Part shown: positions 18,264 through 27,104 of the stretch, piece after piece
Position numbering within the stretch: the first letter of the stretch is position 1
Layout of the letters: each line of letters begins with the position of its first letter
NCBI RefSeq assembly: GCF_014192095.1
Contig: NZ_JACHXN010000022.1
Span: 1-64,000, forward strand
DNA: 64,000 nt
Reading direction: 5' to 3'
Origin: Phyllobacterium trifolii
Lineage (GTDB): Bacteria; Pseudomonadota; Alphaproteobacteria; Rhizobiales; Rhizobiaceae
Program-made: the position numbers and the translations under genes
The notes under the pieces: generated by a model
Database searches by the model: none
What the model saw: the letters and a program-made list of their open reading frames with translations, nothing else
Told to the model about the DNA's origin: nothing

Positions 18264-19308
18264 TAATCGCAAAGACCAGCATGCCCGGCCGCAGACCAAG
18301 CCTTCCGCAGGATAACTCAGTAATGCGTGACAAGATTATCGTTCCCTGACAATCGACTTGAACATCTGCTGTACCCGACTCGAAGGTGATCGCGCTTACG
18401 GTCCCTTCGAGAATATTGAGCGCACTTAGCTGTTCAGGTCGAATCGTCGAAAGCATCACATCCTTGGCAAGGATGTGGACGCGAACGCGCTTTCCTACAG
18501 CAACCTCCGTTCCTGAAACATAAATTTTGGATGTTCGGAACCCGATGGTCGTCAGCTTGTGCTTTGGATCGTAATTTACGACCTTCCCCTCCACCAATGA
18601 ACCTGCTTCGCGGCGATCGGTTGCGATTGAAATTGAGGTTTGGCTCAAAACATCAGCTGCGGTGCCGACCATTGCCACCTTGCCTTCGCTCATAACAATG
18701 ACACGATCGGCAAGACGTGCCACTTCTGACACCGAGTGGCTCACATAAATGATCGGGATATTCATTTCATCGCGCAGAGCTTCAAGATAGGGAAGGATTT
18801 CGATCTTCCTTGTATCGTCGAGCGCCGCTAGCGGTTCGTCCATAAGGAGCATACGTGGCGACGACAACAAGGCACGGCCGATCGCGACGCGCTGCTTTTC
18901 TCCGCCTGACAGTTTGCCCGGACGCCTGTCCAAAATAGCGCCTATACCAAGAAGGTCGACAATCTTCGACAAATCGTCCGAGCGTCGTGATGTCGGAGTA
19001 AACCAGCGGCCGTAGTTGAGATTCTGCTGAACTGTCAGATGGGGAAAGAGCCGCCCTTCCTGAAACACATATCCAAAACAGCGCTTGTGTTTGGGAACAA
19101 ATATTCCCTTCCTCGTATCAACCAGTACGTCGCCGTCAAAAACGACCCTGCCCTGGTCAGGCCTTGAAAGGCCCGCGATGATGCGGATGATCGATGTTTT
19201 TCCCGAACCTGAACGTCCAAACAACGCCGTGACGCCGCGGTGGGACGTGAAGGCGGCGTCAAGTACGAATTTTCCAAGCGTATGTTTTGCTTCAAAAGTC
19301 AGGGTCAT
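18235..19308 (-). CDS. modC: Molybdate ABC transporter ATP-binding protein
   Basis: A 357-residue ATPase that powers molybdate import. Walker A GRSGSGKTS lies near residue 31, followed by VFQEGRLFPHLTV, the signature LSGGEKQRVAIGRAL, Walker B LLMDEPLAALD and the H-loop in IIYVSHSVSEV. A C-terminal TOBE/Mop-like domain (about 280-355, ILEGTVSAITFESGTADVQV) is characteristic of ModC. The start ATG overlaps the modB stop as ATGA, so the two are translationally coupled. Its tail overlaps modE on the other strand. Confidence 0.95.
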   Translation of the reverse strand: MTLTFEAKHTLGKFVLDAAFTSHRGVTALFGRSGSGKTSIIRIIAGLSRPDQGRVVFDGDVLVDTRKGIFVPKHKRCFGYVFQEGRLFPHLTVQQNLNYGRWFTPTSRRSDDLSKIVDLLGIGAILDRRPGKLSGGEKQRVAIGRALLSSPRMLLMDEPLAALDDTRKIEILPYLEALRDEMNIPIIYVSHSVSEVARLADRVIVMSEGKVAMVGTAADVLSQTSISIATDRREAGSLVEGKVVNYDPKHKLTTIGFRTSKIYVSGTEVAVGKRVRVHILAKDVMLSTIRPEQLSALNILEGTVSAITFESGTADVQVDCQGTIILSRITELSCGRLGLRPGMLVFAIIKTVALEPH

Positions 19309-20006
19309 TCGATGTCTACCCTGCGTCCGACAAGGTAGCCCATGAATTCGGAAGCCATCAAAGCGGCCATGGAGATGATGACTGATATGATGGTCAGGCG
19401 GAAGGCACCTGCGTCACCGCCCGGCACCTGTGTGAAAGTGTAGATTGCAGCTGAAAGTGTCTGTGTTTCCCCCGGGATATTGGAAACGAACGTTATCGTC
19501 GCACCAAATTCGCCCATTGCCTTGGCAAACGAAAGAATCATGCCGGCGATGATGCCTGGCAGGATGAGCGGCAAAGTGACCGTCGCGAATACCCATAGCG
19601 GACTTGCACCAAGCGTACCGGCGGCATCTTCAAGCTTGCGGTCAACTGCTTCTATGGATAGCCGGATGCTGCGAACCATCAATGGGAAACCCATCACCCC
19701 GCAGGCCAATGCTGCGCCCGTCCAGCGGAACGATAGTACAATACCAAAATGTTCGGCCAGAAAGGCTCCGATCGGGCCACGTCGACCAAAGAGTATGAGA
19801 AGAATAAAGCCGGTGACGACGGGAGGAAGAATCAACGGAAGATGGACGAGGCCATTGAGGATGGATTTGCCCCAGAATTGTCCTCGCGCGAGCAACAGAC
19901 CGACGAGAATGCCGAGAGGGAGGCTGGCGAGCATCGCGACGAACGCAATTCGAAGAGTAAGGTGAACTGCTGTCCATTCTTCATTGCTCAGTGTGAACCA
20001 GTCCAA
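19305..20006 (-). CDS. modB: Molybdate ABC transporter permease
   Basis: A 233-residue inner-membrane permease with five to six hydrophobic segments and the EAA-type cytoplasmic loop (EDAAGTLGASPLWVFATVTLPLILPGI). Length and the N-terminus DWFTLSNEEWTAVHLTLRI match ModB. The start is TTG at 20006, with a G-rich stretch upstream; no in-frame ATG would give a full protein. It lies 74 bp downstream of modA and overlaps modC by 4 bp. Confidence 0.95.
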   Translation of the reverse strand: MDWFTLSNEEWTAVHLTLRIAFVAMLASLPLGILVGLLLARGQFWGKSILNGLVHLPLILPPVVTGFILLILFGRRGPIGAFLAEHFGIVLSFRWTGAALACGVMGFPLMVRSIRLSIEAVDRKLEDAAGTLGASPLWVFATVTLPLILPGIIAGMILSFAKAMGEFGATITFVSNIPGETQTLSAAIYTFTQVPGGDAGAFRLTIISVIISMAALMASEFMGYLVGRRVDIE

Positions 20007-20080
20007 AAATGTCAGCCCCCTGCCCTGTCGTGTGCTCTTGCGAGGCTCCCGCAGTGCTAGAAGCGGGTACCAGCGGGATT

Positions 20081-20875
20081 TTACTTGAGTACGGTAAATC
20101 CCTGCTTCTCAAAGAATGGCACAGCTTTTTCTGATTTGATGTAATCAAACAGCGACACCGCATCAGCATTCTTGCTGTCGCTCAGAATTGCGACCGGATA
20201 AATGATCGGAGGATGGCTGTCTTCGGGAAACGTACCTACGATCTTGACTTCTTTATCAGCGGCCGCATCGGTCTGATAGACGATGCCGTAGGGTGCTTCG
20301 CCACGCGACACCAGCAACAATGCAGCGCGCACGCTCTCCGCGCCGGCAACCTTGCCTTCCACTGACGACCACACACCAAGGGATTCAAGAGCGGCCTTGC
20401 CATATTTGCCTGCCGGAACCGAATCCACGGCACCCATAGCGAGACGCCCCTCGCCCAAAAGTTTGGCGAGATCAAAACCCTTCTTGATTTCGACGGGCTC
20501 TGCCTTGTCTTTCGATGCCACTAGAACGATGCGATTACCCAATAGATTTTTGCGCGTGTCGGCCTTGATCAAATTTTTCTTTGCAACATAGTCCATCCAG
20601 TCGAGATCAGCCGAGATGAAAATATCGGCGGGCGCACCGGATTCGATCTGCTTTGCCAGAGCCGAACTCGCTGCGTAGGAGATTGCAGCTTCCTTACTGG
20701 ATTCCTTCTGCCACGCGGCTGTTATGTCGTCGAGTGCATTCTTGAGACTAGCCGCTGCGAAAACGGTTACCTTTTCTGCAGCTTGTGCAGAGCCCGCCAG
20801 CGGAATTATACCAAGCCATGCAACCGCAAGCGCGGCGACAGTCATTTTTATCCAGTGACGACGATGAATTCCCAT
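20081..20875 (-). CDS. modA: Molybdate ABC transporter substrate-binding protein
   Basis: A 264-residue periplasmic binding protein. It has a signal peptide with core MTVAALAVAWLGIIPLAG, cleaved after AQA, then the ModA hallmark KVTVFAAASLKNALDDI and oxyanion-binding SYAASSALAKQIESGAPADIF. It captures molybdate (and tungstate) for ModBC. ATG 20875 follows GGAGG; the frame remains open for about 100 codons upstream but these overlap the promoter and are not coding. It is the first gene of modABC. Confidence 0.95.
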   Translation of the reverse strand: MGIHRRHWIKMTVAALAVAWLGIIPLAGSAQAAEKVTVFAAASLKNALDDITAAWQKESSKEAAISYAASSALAKQIESGAPADIFISADLDWMDYVAKKNLIKADTRKNLLGNRIVLVASKDKAEPVEIKKGFDLAKLLGEGRLAMGAVDSVPAGKYGKAALESLGVWSSVEGKVAGAESVRAALLLVSRGEAPYGIVYQTDAAADKEVKIVGTFPEDSHPPIIYPVAILSDSKNADAVSLFDYIKSEKAVPFFEKQGFTVLK

Positions 20876-20899
20876 ATCCAACCTCCGATAGACTCCGAA

Positions 20900-20959
20900 A
20901 TATTTTCCTAAATATATCGGTGCCTCGCGGATAGCTAGTGTTATATTTTCAGGAATATA
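20900..20959 (-). promoter_or_regulatory. Two AT-rich inverted repeats upstream of modA (candidate ModE operators)
   Basis: ATATTT-TCCT-AAATAT (20900-20915) and TATATT-TTCAGG-AATATA (20942-20959) are two perfect inverted repeats of 6 bp half-sites, 26 bp apart, within 90 bp upstream of the modA start. Known ModE sites are AT-rich palindromes of TATA-type halves, and a modE-like gene is linked. Binding is inferred, not shown. Confidence 0.45.
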
Positions 20960-20978
20960 TTGAATGAAGAACGGATCA

Positions 20979-21230
20979 TTAGCGTGACCGCTCATTGACG
21001 TAAATTGATGCCTCCTTGGCCGCATCAATGAAGGCGCGCCTGACTTCGTCGGGATCCAATTGACCCGCCCCGGCTTCGAGGCATGCTTGCTGCGCTGCGG
21101 CATATTTTTCGCCACAGTTTTTAGGCCAGTATTTTGCAAGAACTTCAGCAGCCGATTCAACGCATGACACACGTCTTATAAGGCGCATACGATCTGTAAT
21201 GGTGACATGTTCAAAAGCCATTCTCGTCAT
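20979..21230 (-). CDS. DUF982 family protein
   Basis: An 83-residue protein of the DUF982 family, common in rhizobia and often present in many paralogues. The conserved core VLAKYWPKNCGEKYAAAQQACLEA and the C-terminal RRAFIDAAKEASIYV are visible. The start could be ATG 21230 or the fourth codon (MAFEHV). Its function is not known. It lies upstream of modA on the same strand, and the candidate ModE sites fall between the two. Confidence 0.75.
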   Translation of the reverse strand: MTRMAFEHVTITDRMRLIRRVSCVESAAEVLAKYWPKNCGEKYAAAQQACLEAGAGQLDPDEVRRAFIDAAKEASIYVNERSR

Positions 21231-21488
21231 ATTGATTGAACGCGATTATTCAATTTGAGTTCCAACACCGTGTTTGAAAACGACCGGCAAGGAATGCAAG
21301 CGGATTCGCCTATCCCGCCGCAGTGCGCGTCGATTTGCGGAAGATCGTCGGCGAATCCGACCCAACGGGAGCCTCAATCGCTAATATGCGGGGAAAATGG
21401 AGATAATAGCTCGGACGAAAGTGTTCCTGGCTCGGCCAAACCAATCCACAAGCAAACCCGCAATGACACCGAGGCCTGATCAGTTTGA

Positions 21489-21584
21489 TTAGATGCCGGC
21501 AGTACGCATCAGCAACAATATTGATGTCCACAGCACCAACATGCTGGCAAGGCCGATGACATAGTAATTCGGTGCTTTTTCCAT
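21489..21584 (-). CDS. Small membrane protein (31 residues)
   Basis: An ATG-TAA frame encoding MEKAPNYYVIGLASMLVLWT followed by SILLLMRTAGI: a short polar N-terminus and one clear transmembrane helix. The composition and single helix are typical of genuine small inner-membrane proteins. No strong Shine-Dalgarno lies directly upstream, so translation is uncertain. No homologue is recognised. Confidence 0.4.
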   Translation of the reverse strand: MEKAPNYYVIGLASMLVLWTSILLLMRTAGI

Positions 21585-21746
21585 ATGGGCGTTATAACGC
21601 GTGCCCCTTGTCAATCTGTTAAATTGAAACTTCAAAATTGATACAACCGAGCAGCCGGAAAAAATTATTCGGGCCGAGCTGTCGGGACAATCATACCCGG
21701 CGCGTCCTTGGTGAAATCTTGAATTTCAACCATTGGAGGACGAGTT

Positions 21747-22160
21747 ATGGAATTCACTTCACAGACAACAACTGTCTCGAACAAAGCGATTTGGGCCGGT
21801 CGCATTCTCAGCGGCCTCGTTATCTTGTTCATGCTCTTCGACGGCATCATCAAATTGGTGCCACTGGACATTGTCATGCAAACCAATGCTCAACTGGGAT
21901 ATCCGGACAGCGTCAATCTTGCGCGAGGTCTGGGAGTCCTCGGCCTCGCCTGCACTGCGCTTTACGCGTTTCCGCGAACTTCGGTTCTCGGCGCAATCCT
22001 TTTGACTGGTTACCTTGGCGGAGCTATCGCCACACAACTGCGCGTCGGCAGCCCCATCTTCAGTCATCTGTTGTTTGGCGTCTATCTCGGTCTGATGGTC
22101 TGGGGCGGCTTGTATCTGCGCGATGTTCGTGTCCGATCGCTGATTGGCTTCACTCGTTAG
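21747..22160 (+). CDS. DoxX-like inner-membrane protein
   Basis: A 137-residue protein with four transmembrane helices in the DoxX-like pattern: AGRILSGLVILFMLFDGIIKL, then LGLACTALYAF, LGAILLTGYLGGAIATQLRV and LLFGVYLGLMVWGGLYL. The start at 21747 follows GGAGG. The role of this family is poorly defined, with links to redox or thiosulphate metabolism in some members. It stands alone. Confidence 0.85.
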   Translation: MEFTSQTTTVSNKAIWAGRILSGLVILFMLFDGIIKLVPLDIVMQTNAQLGYPDSVNLARGLGVLGLACTALYAFPRTSVLGAILLTGYLGGAIATQLRVGSPIFSHLLFGVYLGLMVWGGLYLRDVRVRSLIGFTR

Positions 22161-22309
22161 CCGAACACCAGAACTAGATCTTTTGAACCGGTGCGAGAAG
22201 TCGTTTCTGCAACCCTTTATAGCAACGCATATACTTCATGCAATTTTAACACGAATTTAAGTCAATCTACTTAGGGTTTAGCGAGCACAGTCAACACGAT
22301 GGCAATCAA

Positions 22310-22474
22310 ATGCGTGGAACTCACCACAGACAGCTTGAACCTCGAGACTTTCTGATCCTTGCGATTCTATTTGTCTTGGTTCTCGGGGCATGCTGGCTTG
22401 TGGGTACAAGTTTCATGGATACGGCTAAGGCCGGGCATACTCCAAATGCCGGATTGGTAAGCGAAGCGCCCTGA
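22310..22474 (+). CDS. Small single-pass membrane protein (54 residues)
   Basis: ATG 22310 to TGA 22472 encodes a basic N-terminus (MRGTHHRQLEPRDF), one hydrophobic helix (LILAILFVLVLGACWLVG) and a short polar tail. The helix and the charge asymmetry suggest an inner-membrane protein with its N-terminus in the cytoplasm. The cysteine in GACW is not in a convincing lipobox because it is too far into the helix. The ribosome site is weak. No family is recognised. Confidence 0.42.
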   Translation: MRGTHHRQLEPRDFLILAILFVLVLGACWLVGTSFMDTAKAGHTPNAGLVSEAP

Positions 22475-22525
22475 TCGGTGGTACCAGATACCGCTGGCAT
22501 GCATTGTGTACCAAGCAGATGAACA

Positions 22526-22918
22526 TTACTGCGTGGTGACCATCGGACCAGACGAATCTTTCGGCGCAGTGAACGGCATGGTGAATACTTGCCCTGCGAT
22601 TCCTGCGGCGAGTCCCGACGAAAAAGTCAGCGGCGTACAACTGCTCAGCGCATCGATTGCCGATGCAATGAATTGCTGGCGAACCTTGTCATCTCCGTCG
22701 ATAGCGATGCTCGTAGGCCGCGGCTTGCCTATCAGCGTTCCATCACGTTTGAAGCTGAAGCTCAAGGTTACGGAGCCCGTAGTGTCGGACGGTGCTTGCC
22801 AGCACGTGTCAATAGCGCGCCCTACATCGTCCATCGTCTTCAGCGGCTCTGCTTTGGATTGAGCAGAAAAACAAATCAGAAGTGCGGTAGTGACTGCGAG
22901 AGGTTTGAAAACGTTCAT
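22526..22918 (-). CDS. Periplasmic TonB C-terminal-like protein
   Basis: A 130-residue exported protein: signal peptide MNVFKPLAVTTALLICFSAQ cleaved after SKA. The mature part contains IDTCWQAP, VTLSFSFKRDGTLIGKPRP and AIDALSSCTPLTF, the layout of TonB/TolA C-terminal-like domains seen in many short rhizobial exported proteins. Two cysteines could form a disulphide. The start at 22918 follows AGGAG; an upstream open frame is ignored. Its function is unknown. Confidence 0.65.
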   Translation of the reverse strand: MNVFKPLAVTTALLICFSAQSKAEPLKTMDDVGRAIDTCWQAPSDTTGSVTLSFSFKRDGTLIGKPRPTSIAIDGDDKVRQQFIASAIDALSSCTPLTFSSGLAAGIAGQVFTMPFTAPKDSSGPMVTTQ

Positions 22919-23101
22919 ATCGTTACTCCTGCCCTTCAATGCCACAAGATCAGGATCAGTTGCAGCACGGAACATGATCCTGATCAACCAACACATTTTA
23001 CCACTATATTGCTGTGATAAAATAGAATTCGGCGTAAAAACGAAGGATAGGGTAAATATTGACAGGCCGCACATTGAGCGCGACCTGCCGTTTTCTTTTG
23101 A

Positions 23102-24070
23102 TTATTGTAGCCCGTTGGCTTTCAGTATCTCTGGAGCATTTTCCTTGGTAATGGCTTGCGTATCCAGGACGATCTTCTTTTCCACCTTTTCGCCTGCAAG
23201 CACTTTTAGAGCCTGACGCAAACCTTCGGCCCCGGGGGTTGGGTAAAGGAACGTCGCGGCCAACTCCCCCTTGTTCACCCATTGAACGCCTTCGTTCGGT
23301 AGGCCATCCACGCCGATAAAGAGAATGTTTTTCTCGCGGCCGGCGTCCTTTGCGGCCAGGTAGGCGCCATAAGCCATGGGATCATTGTGACCGTAGACGA
23401 GCGTTATGTCTTCATGATTGCGCAGCGCAGTCGCCATGATGTTATAGGCTTGATCCTGCTTCCAGTCGCCTGACTGCTTGTCGAGAAGGTACTTGATCCC
23501 TGGCTCAGCGTCGGTGTTCTTGTGAAAGCCGTTACTGCGATCGTGGCTGGCCTGCGTGCCGAGCCCGCCCCAAATTTCGACGACTGTACCCTTGGCTTTA
23601 CCTTTGCCACCAAGGAGTTCGACCGCATACTTACCCGCCGCTTCCCCGATGACGACATTGTCGCCGCCGATCCACTGCGTGTACTTTTCTGTATCGACGT
23701 TGCGATCCAGTACTATGACCGGAATACCTGCATCCATGGCTTTCTCGACAACGCCTGTCAGACCTGCAGACTCCTTCGGAGAAATCAAAATCGCATCAAC
23801 TTCCTGGCGAATGAAGTTTTCAACATCGGCGACCTGTTTTTCCGTCTTATCCTGCCCGTCCGCAACGAGGAGCTCGACATTGGCGTGTTTCTTGGCTTCA
23901 GCCTCGAGGTCTTTGTTGAACTGGACGCGCCAAGGCTCGACGGTCGTCGTCTGGCTGAAACCGATCACATACTTATCCTTCGCACCTGCGACGGACGCGT
24001 TGAATGCGAGCGGCGCGATCAAGGCTGTCGCCATGGCCCATTTTGCAAATTGTCTGCGGTTAATGCTCAT
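23102..24070 (-). CDS. Sugar ABC transporter substrate-binding protein
   Basis: A 322-residue periplasmic binding protein of the ribose/galactofuranose class (Peripla_BP_4), closest in feel to YtfQ. The signal peptide has a twin-arginine-like start SINRRQFAKWAMATALIA and ends near ASVAGA. YVIGFSQTTTVEPWRVQFN, NFIRQEVDAILISPKE, PVIVLDRNVD and VYGHNDPMAYGAYLA are family landmarks that contact the sugar. It is the last gene of a three-gene transport operon (ATPase, permease, binding protein). The substrate, probably a pentose or hexose, is not determined. Confidence 0.88.
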   Translation of the reverse strand: MSINRRQFAKWAMATALIAPLAFNASVAGAKDKYVIGFSQTTTVEPWRVQFNKDLEAEAKKHANVELLVADGQDKTEKQVADVENFIRQEVDAILISPKESAGLTGVVEKAMDAGIPVIVLDRNVDTEKYTQWIGGDNVVIGEAAGKYAVELLGGKGKAKGTVVEIWGGLGTQASHDRSNGFHKNTDAEPGIKYLLDKQSGDWKQDQAYNIMATALRNHEDITLVYGHNDPMAYGAYLAAKDAGREKNILFIGVDGLPNEGVQWVNKGELAATFLYPTPGAEGLRQALKVLAGEKVEKKIVLDTQAITKENAPEILKANGLQ

Positions 24071-24103
24071 TTTCTCTCTCCCTTTAGGTTTAACTGCTGT
24101 GAG

Positions 24104-25426
24104 TCAGTCGCCCGATTCTCGCGGATTCTTGATTTGATTGGGCCCGGATTTGTCGATCGCATCGCGCGCCCGGAGTTGCGACAGAAAGAACAACCATCCG
24201 CTGGAACGCCGCTCCTGGAGAAGAACAGCGATGATGATGATCGCGCCCTTCAGAACAAGCTGGGTGTTGCTGTCGATGTTGTTGAGTTGGAGGATATTGC
24301 TGAGAAACCCGAATATCAGGACACCAACGAGCGTGCCGATCATCGACCCTCGCCCGCCCATTAGGCTCGTACCGCCAATGACAACGGCCGCGATGGCATC
24401 GAGCTCAAGTCCCGTCCCGGCATCCGGCTTTCCCTGCCGATACTGCGCAACATAAAGAATACCGGCCAGAGCAGCCAGGTAGCCCGATATGGCATAGACG
24501 GTGATCTTTACACGCCAAACAGGCACACCGGCCAAGCGGGCAGCTTCTTCGTTTCCCCCGATTGCGTACACATAGCGCCCAAATTTCGTGAATTTCAGGA
24601 TCAGCCAGAAAAGCACGATTATGCCGGCGAAGATGACACCCGGGACTGGGATGATGCCGAATATCAACGAGCGCAGTGCCTCGAAATCTTCCGTGGCATT
24701 GCTTCCCGTGTAAACGGGCCAGACGGCGGTGTTCTGGCCTGCAGTCAATCGTGCGATTCCGAGGCCGGCGACCATCATGGCCAAGGTGACTATGAAGGGT
24801 TGCAACCGGCCCCCGACGATGATCAATCCGTTGATAGTACCAAGCATGAAACCGACTGCCGGCACGACCAAGAGGACGAGGAAAACTCCTGCCTTCCCTT
24901 CCGAGGTCAATGCCACCCCAAATGCCAGGACAAGAGCAGCTGCTGCGGCAATGCCCAGCAGCGGTTTTGAGATGGCCGGCGGGTTCGTGCCTGCGTCGAG
25001 TGTAGCCCTTCGCTGCAACTTTGTTCCGAAGCTGAGAACACCAAACACCACTAAAAACGCCAGCAGGAATATCGCTGGGACACCTAGCAAATAGGCGGAG
25101 GACCAGCCTTCATTGGTCAAGAGCATGGCGCAGACCACAGACCCCAAAGCTAGCACTGAGCCAACAGAAAGATCAATTCCCGCGATCAGAATAACCAGCG
25201 TCATCCCTACCGCGGTGATGCCGGTAACGGAGATTTGTCTGAATACGTCGGAAAGATTTCCAAACGACAAGAAGATGTTATGACCTTTTGATGAGACGGG
25301 AGAGGAGATAACGCCCACCAAAAAGAGCAGCGCCAGTCCCCAATAAAGCTTTGTGGACTTCAGAACGCTCTTCAACCGTTCGGTGCTGCTTGATGATTGC
25401 ATGATCTGCCCGCTTGTATTCGTCAT
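24104..25426 (-). CDS. Sugar ABC transporter permease
   Basis: A 440-residue inner-membrane permease of the RbsC/XylH class, with about 12 hydrophobic segments. It is longer than RbsC (about 320) because of a charged loop and extra helix pair around residues 125-195 (GTKLQRRATLDAGTNPPAIS), as in XylH-type proteins. IDLSVGSVLALGSVV and GRYVYAIGGNEEAARLAGV are conserved landmarks. The start at 25426 overlaps the ATPase stop as ATGA, which decides it over longer open frame upstream. Confidence 0.9.
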   Translation of the reverse strand: MTNTSGQIMQSSSSTERLKSVLKSTKLYWGLALLFLVGVISSPVSSKGHNIFLSFGNLSDVFRQISVTGITAVGMTLVILIAGIDLSVGSVLALGSVVCAMLLTNEGWSSAYLLGVPAIFLLAFLVVFGVLSFGTKLQRRATLDAGTNPPAISKPLLGIAAAAALVLAFGVALTSEGKAGVFLVLLVVPAVGFMLGTINGLIIVGGRLQPFIVTLAMMVAGLGIARLTAGQNTAVWPVYTGSNATEDFEALRSLIFGIIPVPGVIFAGIIVLFWLILKFTKFGRYVYAIGGNEEAARLAGVPVWRVKITVYAISGYLAALAGILYVAQYRQGKPDAGTGLELDAIAAVVIGGTSLMGGRGSMIGTLVGVLIFGFLSNILQLNNIDSNTQLVLKGAIIIIAVLLQERRSSGWLFFLSQLRARDAIDKSGPNQIKNPRESGD

Positions 25427-26979
25427 GCAGCCTCTCCCGTGAGGGCATTTCCCAAGGGTGTCGCAAGCTCCATTACCCGTTCTTCCGAGAACTCCTGACT
25501 CTCGATGATCCCCGCGGCCCTGCCTTCGCACATCACAAGAATCCGGTTTGAAAGTGCTAGCAGTTCCGGCAGTTCCGAACTGACCATCACGATGGCCACC
25601 CCTGATTGGGCAAGCTTTCTCAGAAGGTCATAGATCTCGTCCTTTGCCCCAACGTCGATCCCGCGCGTCGGCTCATCAAGCAGAACAACGCTTGGCTTAG
25701 TTTCGAGCCATTTGCCAAGAACGATCTTCTGCTGATTTCCGCCGCTCAGTTCGTCGATCTGCTGATCCGGACCTTGGCAGCGAACGCGCATAGCCCTGAT
25801 CATCCGGTTGGCCACGGCATTCTCCTGAAATCGTGTCACCCAGCCGAGCGGCGCAATCCATGGCAACGAAGGCAGAACAGCGTTCGATCGAATGTCTGCC
25901 TGCATCAAAAGACCCGTACCTTTGCGATCCTCTGTGAGAAATGCGACCCCCCTGGCCACCGACCTTCGGGGCGTAAGTGACTGAGCGTCAGAACTCGCTC
26001 CAGAACGCTGGACCGAACCTGAGCGCTTGCCAATTGCCGAGCCGAATATGAGTTCCAGCACTTCGGTCCGGCCCGAGCCAAGCAGACCGCCAATGCCCAG
26101 TATTTCACCGGCATGAAGGTCGAAACTCACGTCATCGACCACATCATGAATCCGGCCGCGGGAATTCGGTCTCTGAAGGCCGAGATTTTTGACGGACAAT
26201 ACGAACGGATTGCCGGTCACTGATGCTTTCTTTTCCTGCTTTTTCAGCTCTCGTCCAACCATCATGCGGATCACATCGCGCTCACTGATATCGCCAGAGA
26301 GCCGCGTTGCAATAAAATTGCCGTCGCGCAGCACAGTGATCTTGTCAGCCAGAGCGAAAACTTCACTCATACGATGTGAGATATAGACAATCGCCACCCC
26401 CTGGCGCGCCAGTCCGCGAACGAAGCTGGCGAGGCGCTGTGCCTCTGCCTCCGACAAGGCGGATGTCGGCTCGTCGAGCACAAGCACATCCGCATCCAGG
26501 GAAAGCGCGCGTGCAATCTCCACGAGTTGCTGCTCTCCAACACGCAAATTCTCGACGTCCACACGTGGGTCGATATCAATGCCGAACCTTGCGAGAATTT
26601 CTGCACTTCGGGCTTCAATTTCCCTGTAGTCGATAAACAACCCGGCTTTGAGCGGTTCCCGTCCCAGAAAAATATTCTCTGAAACGCTGAGGCTTGGAAT
26701 AAGATTGAGCTCTTGGTGGATGATCGCGATGCCATTGCGCTCCGCTTCCTTGGGCGTCGCAAAATCGACCGCGCGTCCACGAACCGTCATCTGTCCGCCG
26801 CTTCGACGATGAACTCCGCTCAAAACCTTGACGAGTGTTGACTTGCCTGCGCCGTTTTCACCCATCACAGCATGGATTTCACCGGCATAGACATCAAGAT
26901 CGATGCTTCGCAGGGCCACGACGTGAGCAAAGGATTTGCTGATCCCGCGCAACGAGACGATTGGGGACTGGCTCTCCAA
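25423..26979 (-). CDS. Sugar ABC transporter ATP-binding protein (two ATPase domains)
   Basis: A 518-residue double-domain ATPase of the RbsA/MglA/XylG type. The first domain has Walker A GENGAGKST, HQELNLIPSLSVSENIFLG and VLDEPTSALSE. The second has the family's reduced P-loop GLLGSGRTE, then LSGGNQQKIVLGKWL and LLDEPTRGIDVG. A TTG start at 26979 is preferred because GGGAGGAG lies just upstream; an ATG at 27021 would add 14 residues with no ribosome site. It is first in the operon and divergent from a GntR regulator 126 bp away. Confidence 0.9.
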   Translation of the reverse strand: MESQSPIVSLRGISKSFAHVVALRSIDLDVYAGEIHAVMGENGAGKSTLVKVLSGVHRRSGGQMTVRGRAVDFATPKEAERNGIAIIHQELNLIPSLSVSENIFLGREPLKAGLFIDYREIEARSAEILARFGIDIDPRVDVENLRVGEQQLVEIARALSLDADVLVLDEPTSALSEAEAQRLASFVRGLARQGVAIVYISHRMSEVFALADKITVLRDGNFIATRLSGDISERDVIRMMVGRELKKQEKKASVTGNPFVLSVKNLGLQRPNSRGRIHDVVDDVSFDLHAGEILGIGGLLGSGRTEVLELIFGSAIGKRSGSVQRSGASSDAQSLTPRRSVARGVAFLTEDRKGTGLLMQADIRSNAVLPSLPWIAPLGWVTRFQENAVANRMIRAMRVRCQGPDQQIDELSGGNQQKIVLGKWLETKPSVVLLDEPTRGIDVGAKDEIYDLLRKLAQSGVAIVMVSSELPELLALSNRILVMCEGRAAGIIESQEFSEERVMELATPLGNALTGEAA

Positions 26980-27104
26980 AATGCTCCTCCCAAAACATTC
27001 TTTCAAGTTGGTGTGTAACATGTTAGATGTTATTGGATCAGAGTCAAATATTTTAGTTTTGAGCGTTCATCGGATTTTCGCAGAACAACAATGGGGGTCT
27101 GAAC

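Noticed and set aside
23030-23101. Possible terminator after the sugar ABC operon
   Set aside because: The imperfect CAGG...CCTG pairing has its T-rich tail on the plus strand, the wrong direction for the operon, and the stem has several mismatches.
23522-24364. 280-codon plus-strand frame
   Set aside because: Opposite the sugar-binding protein and permease genes, with no family similarity.
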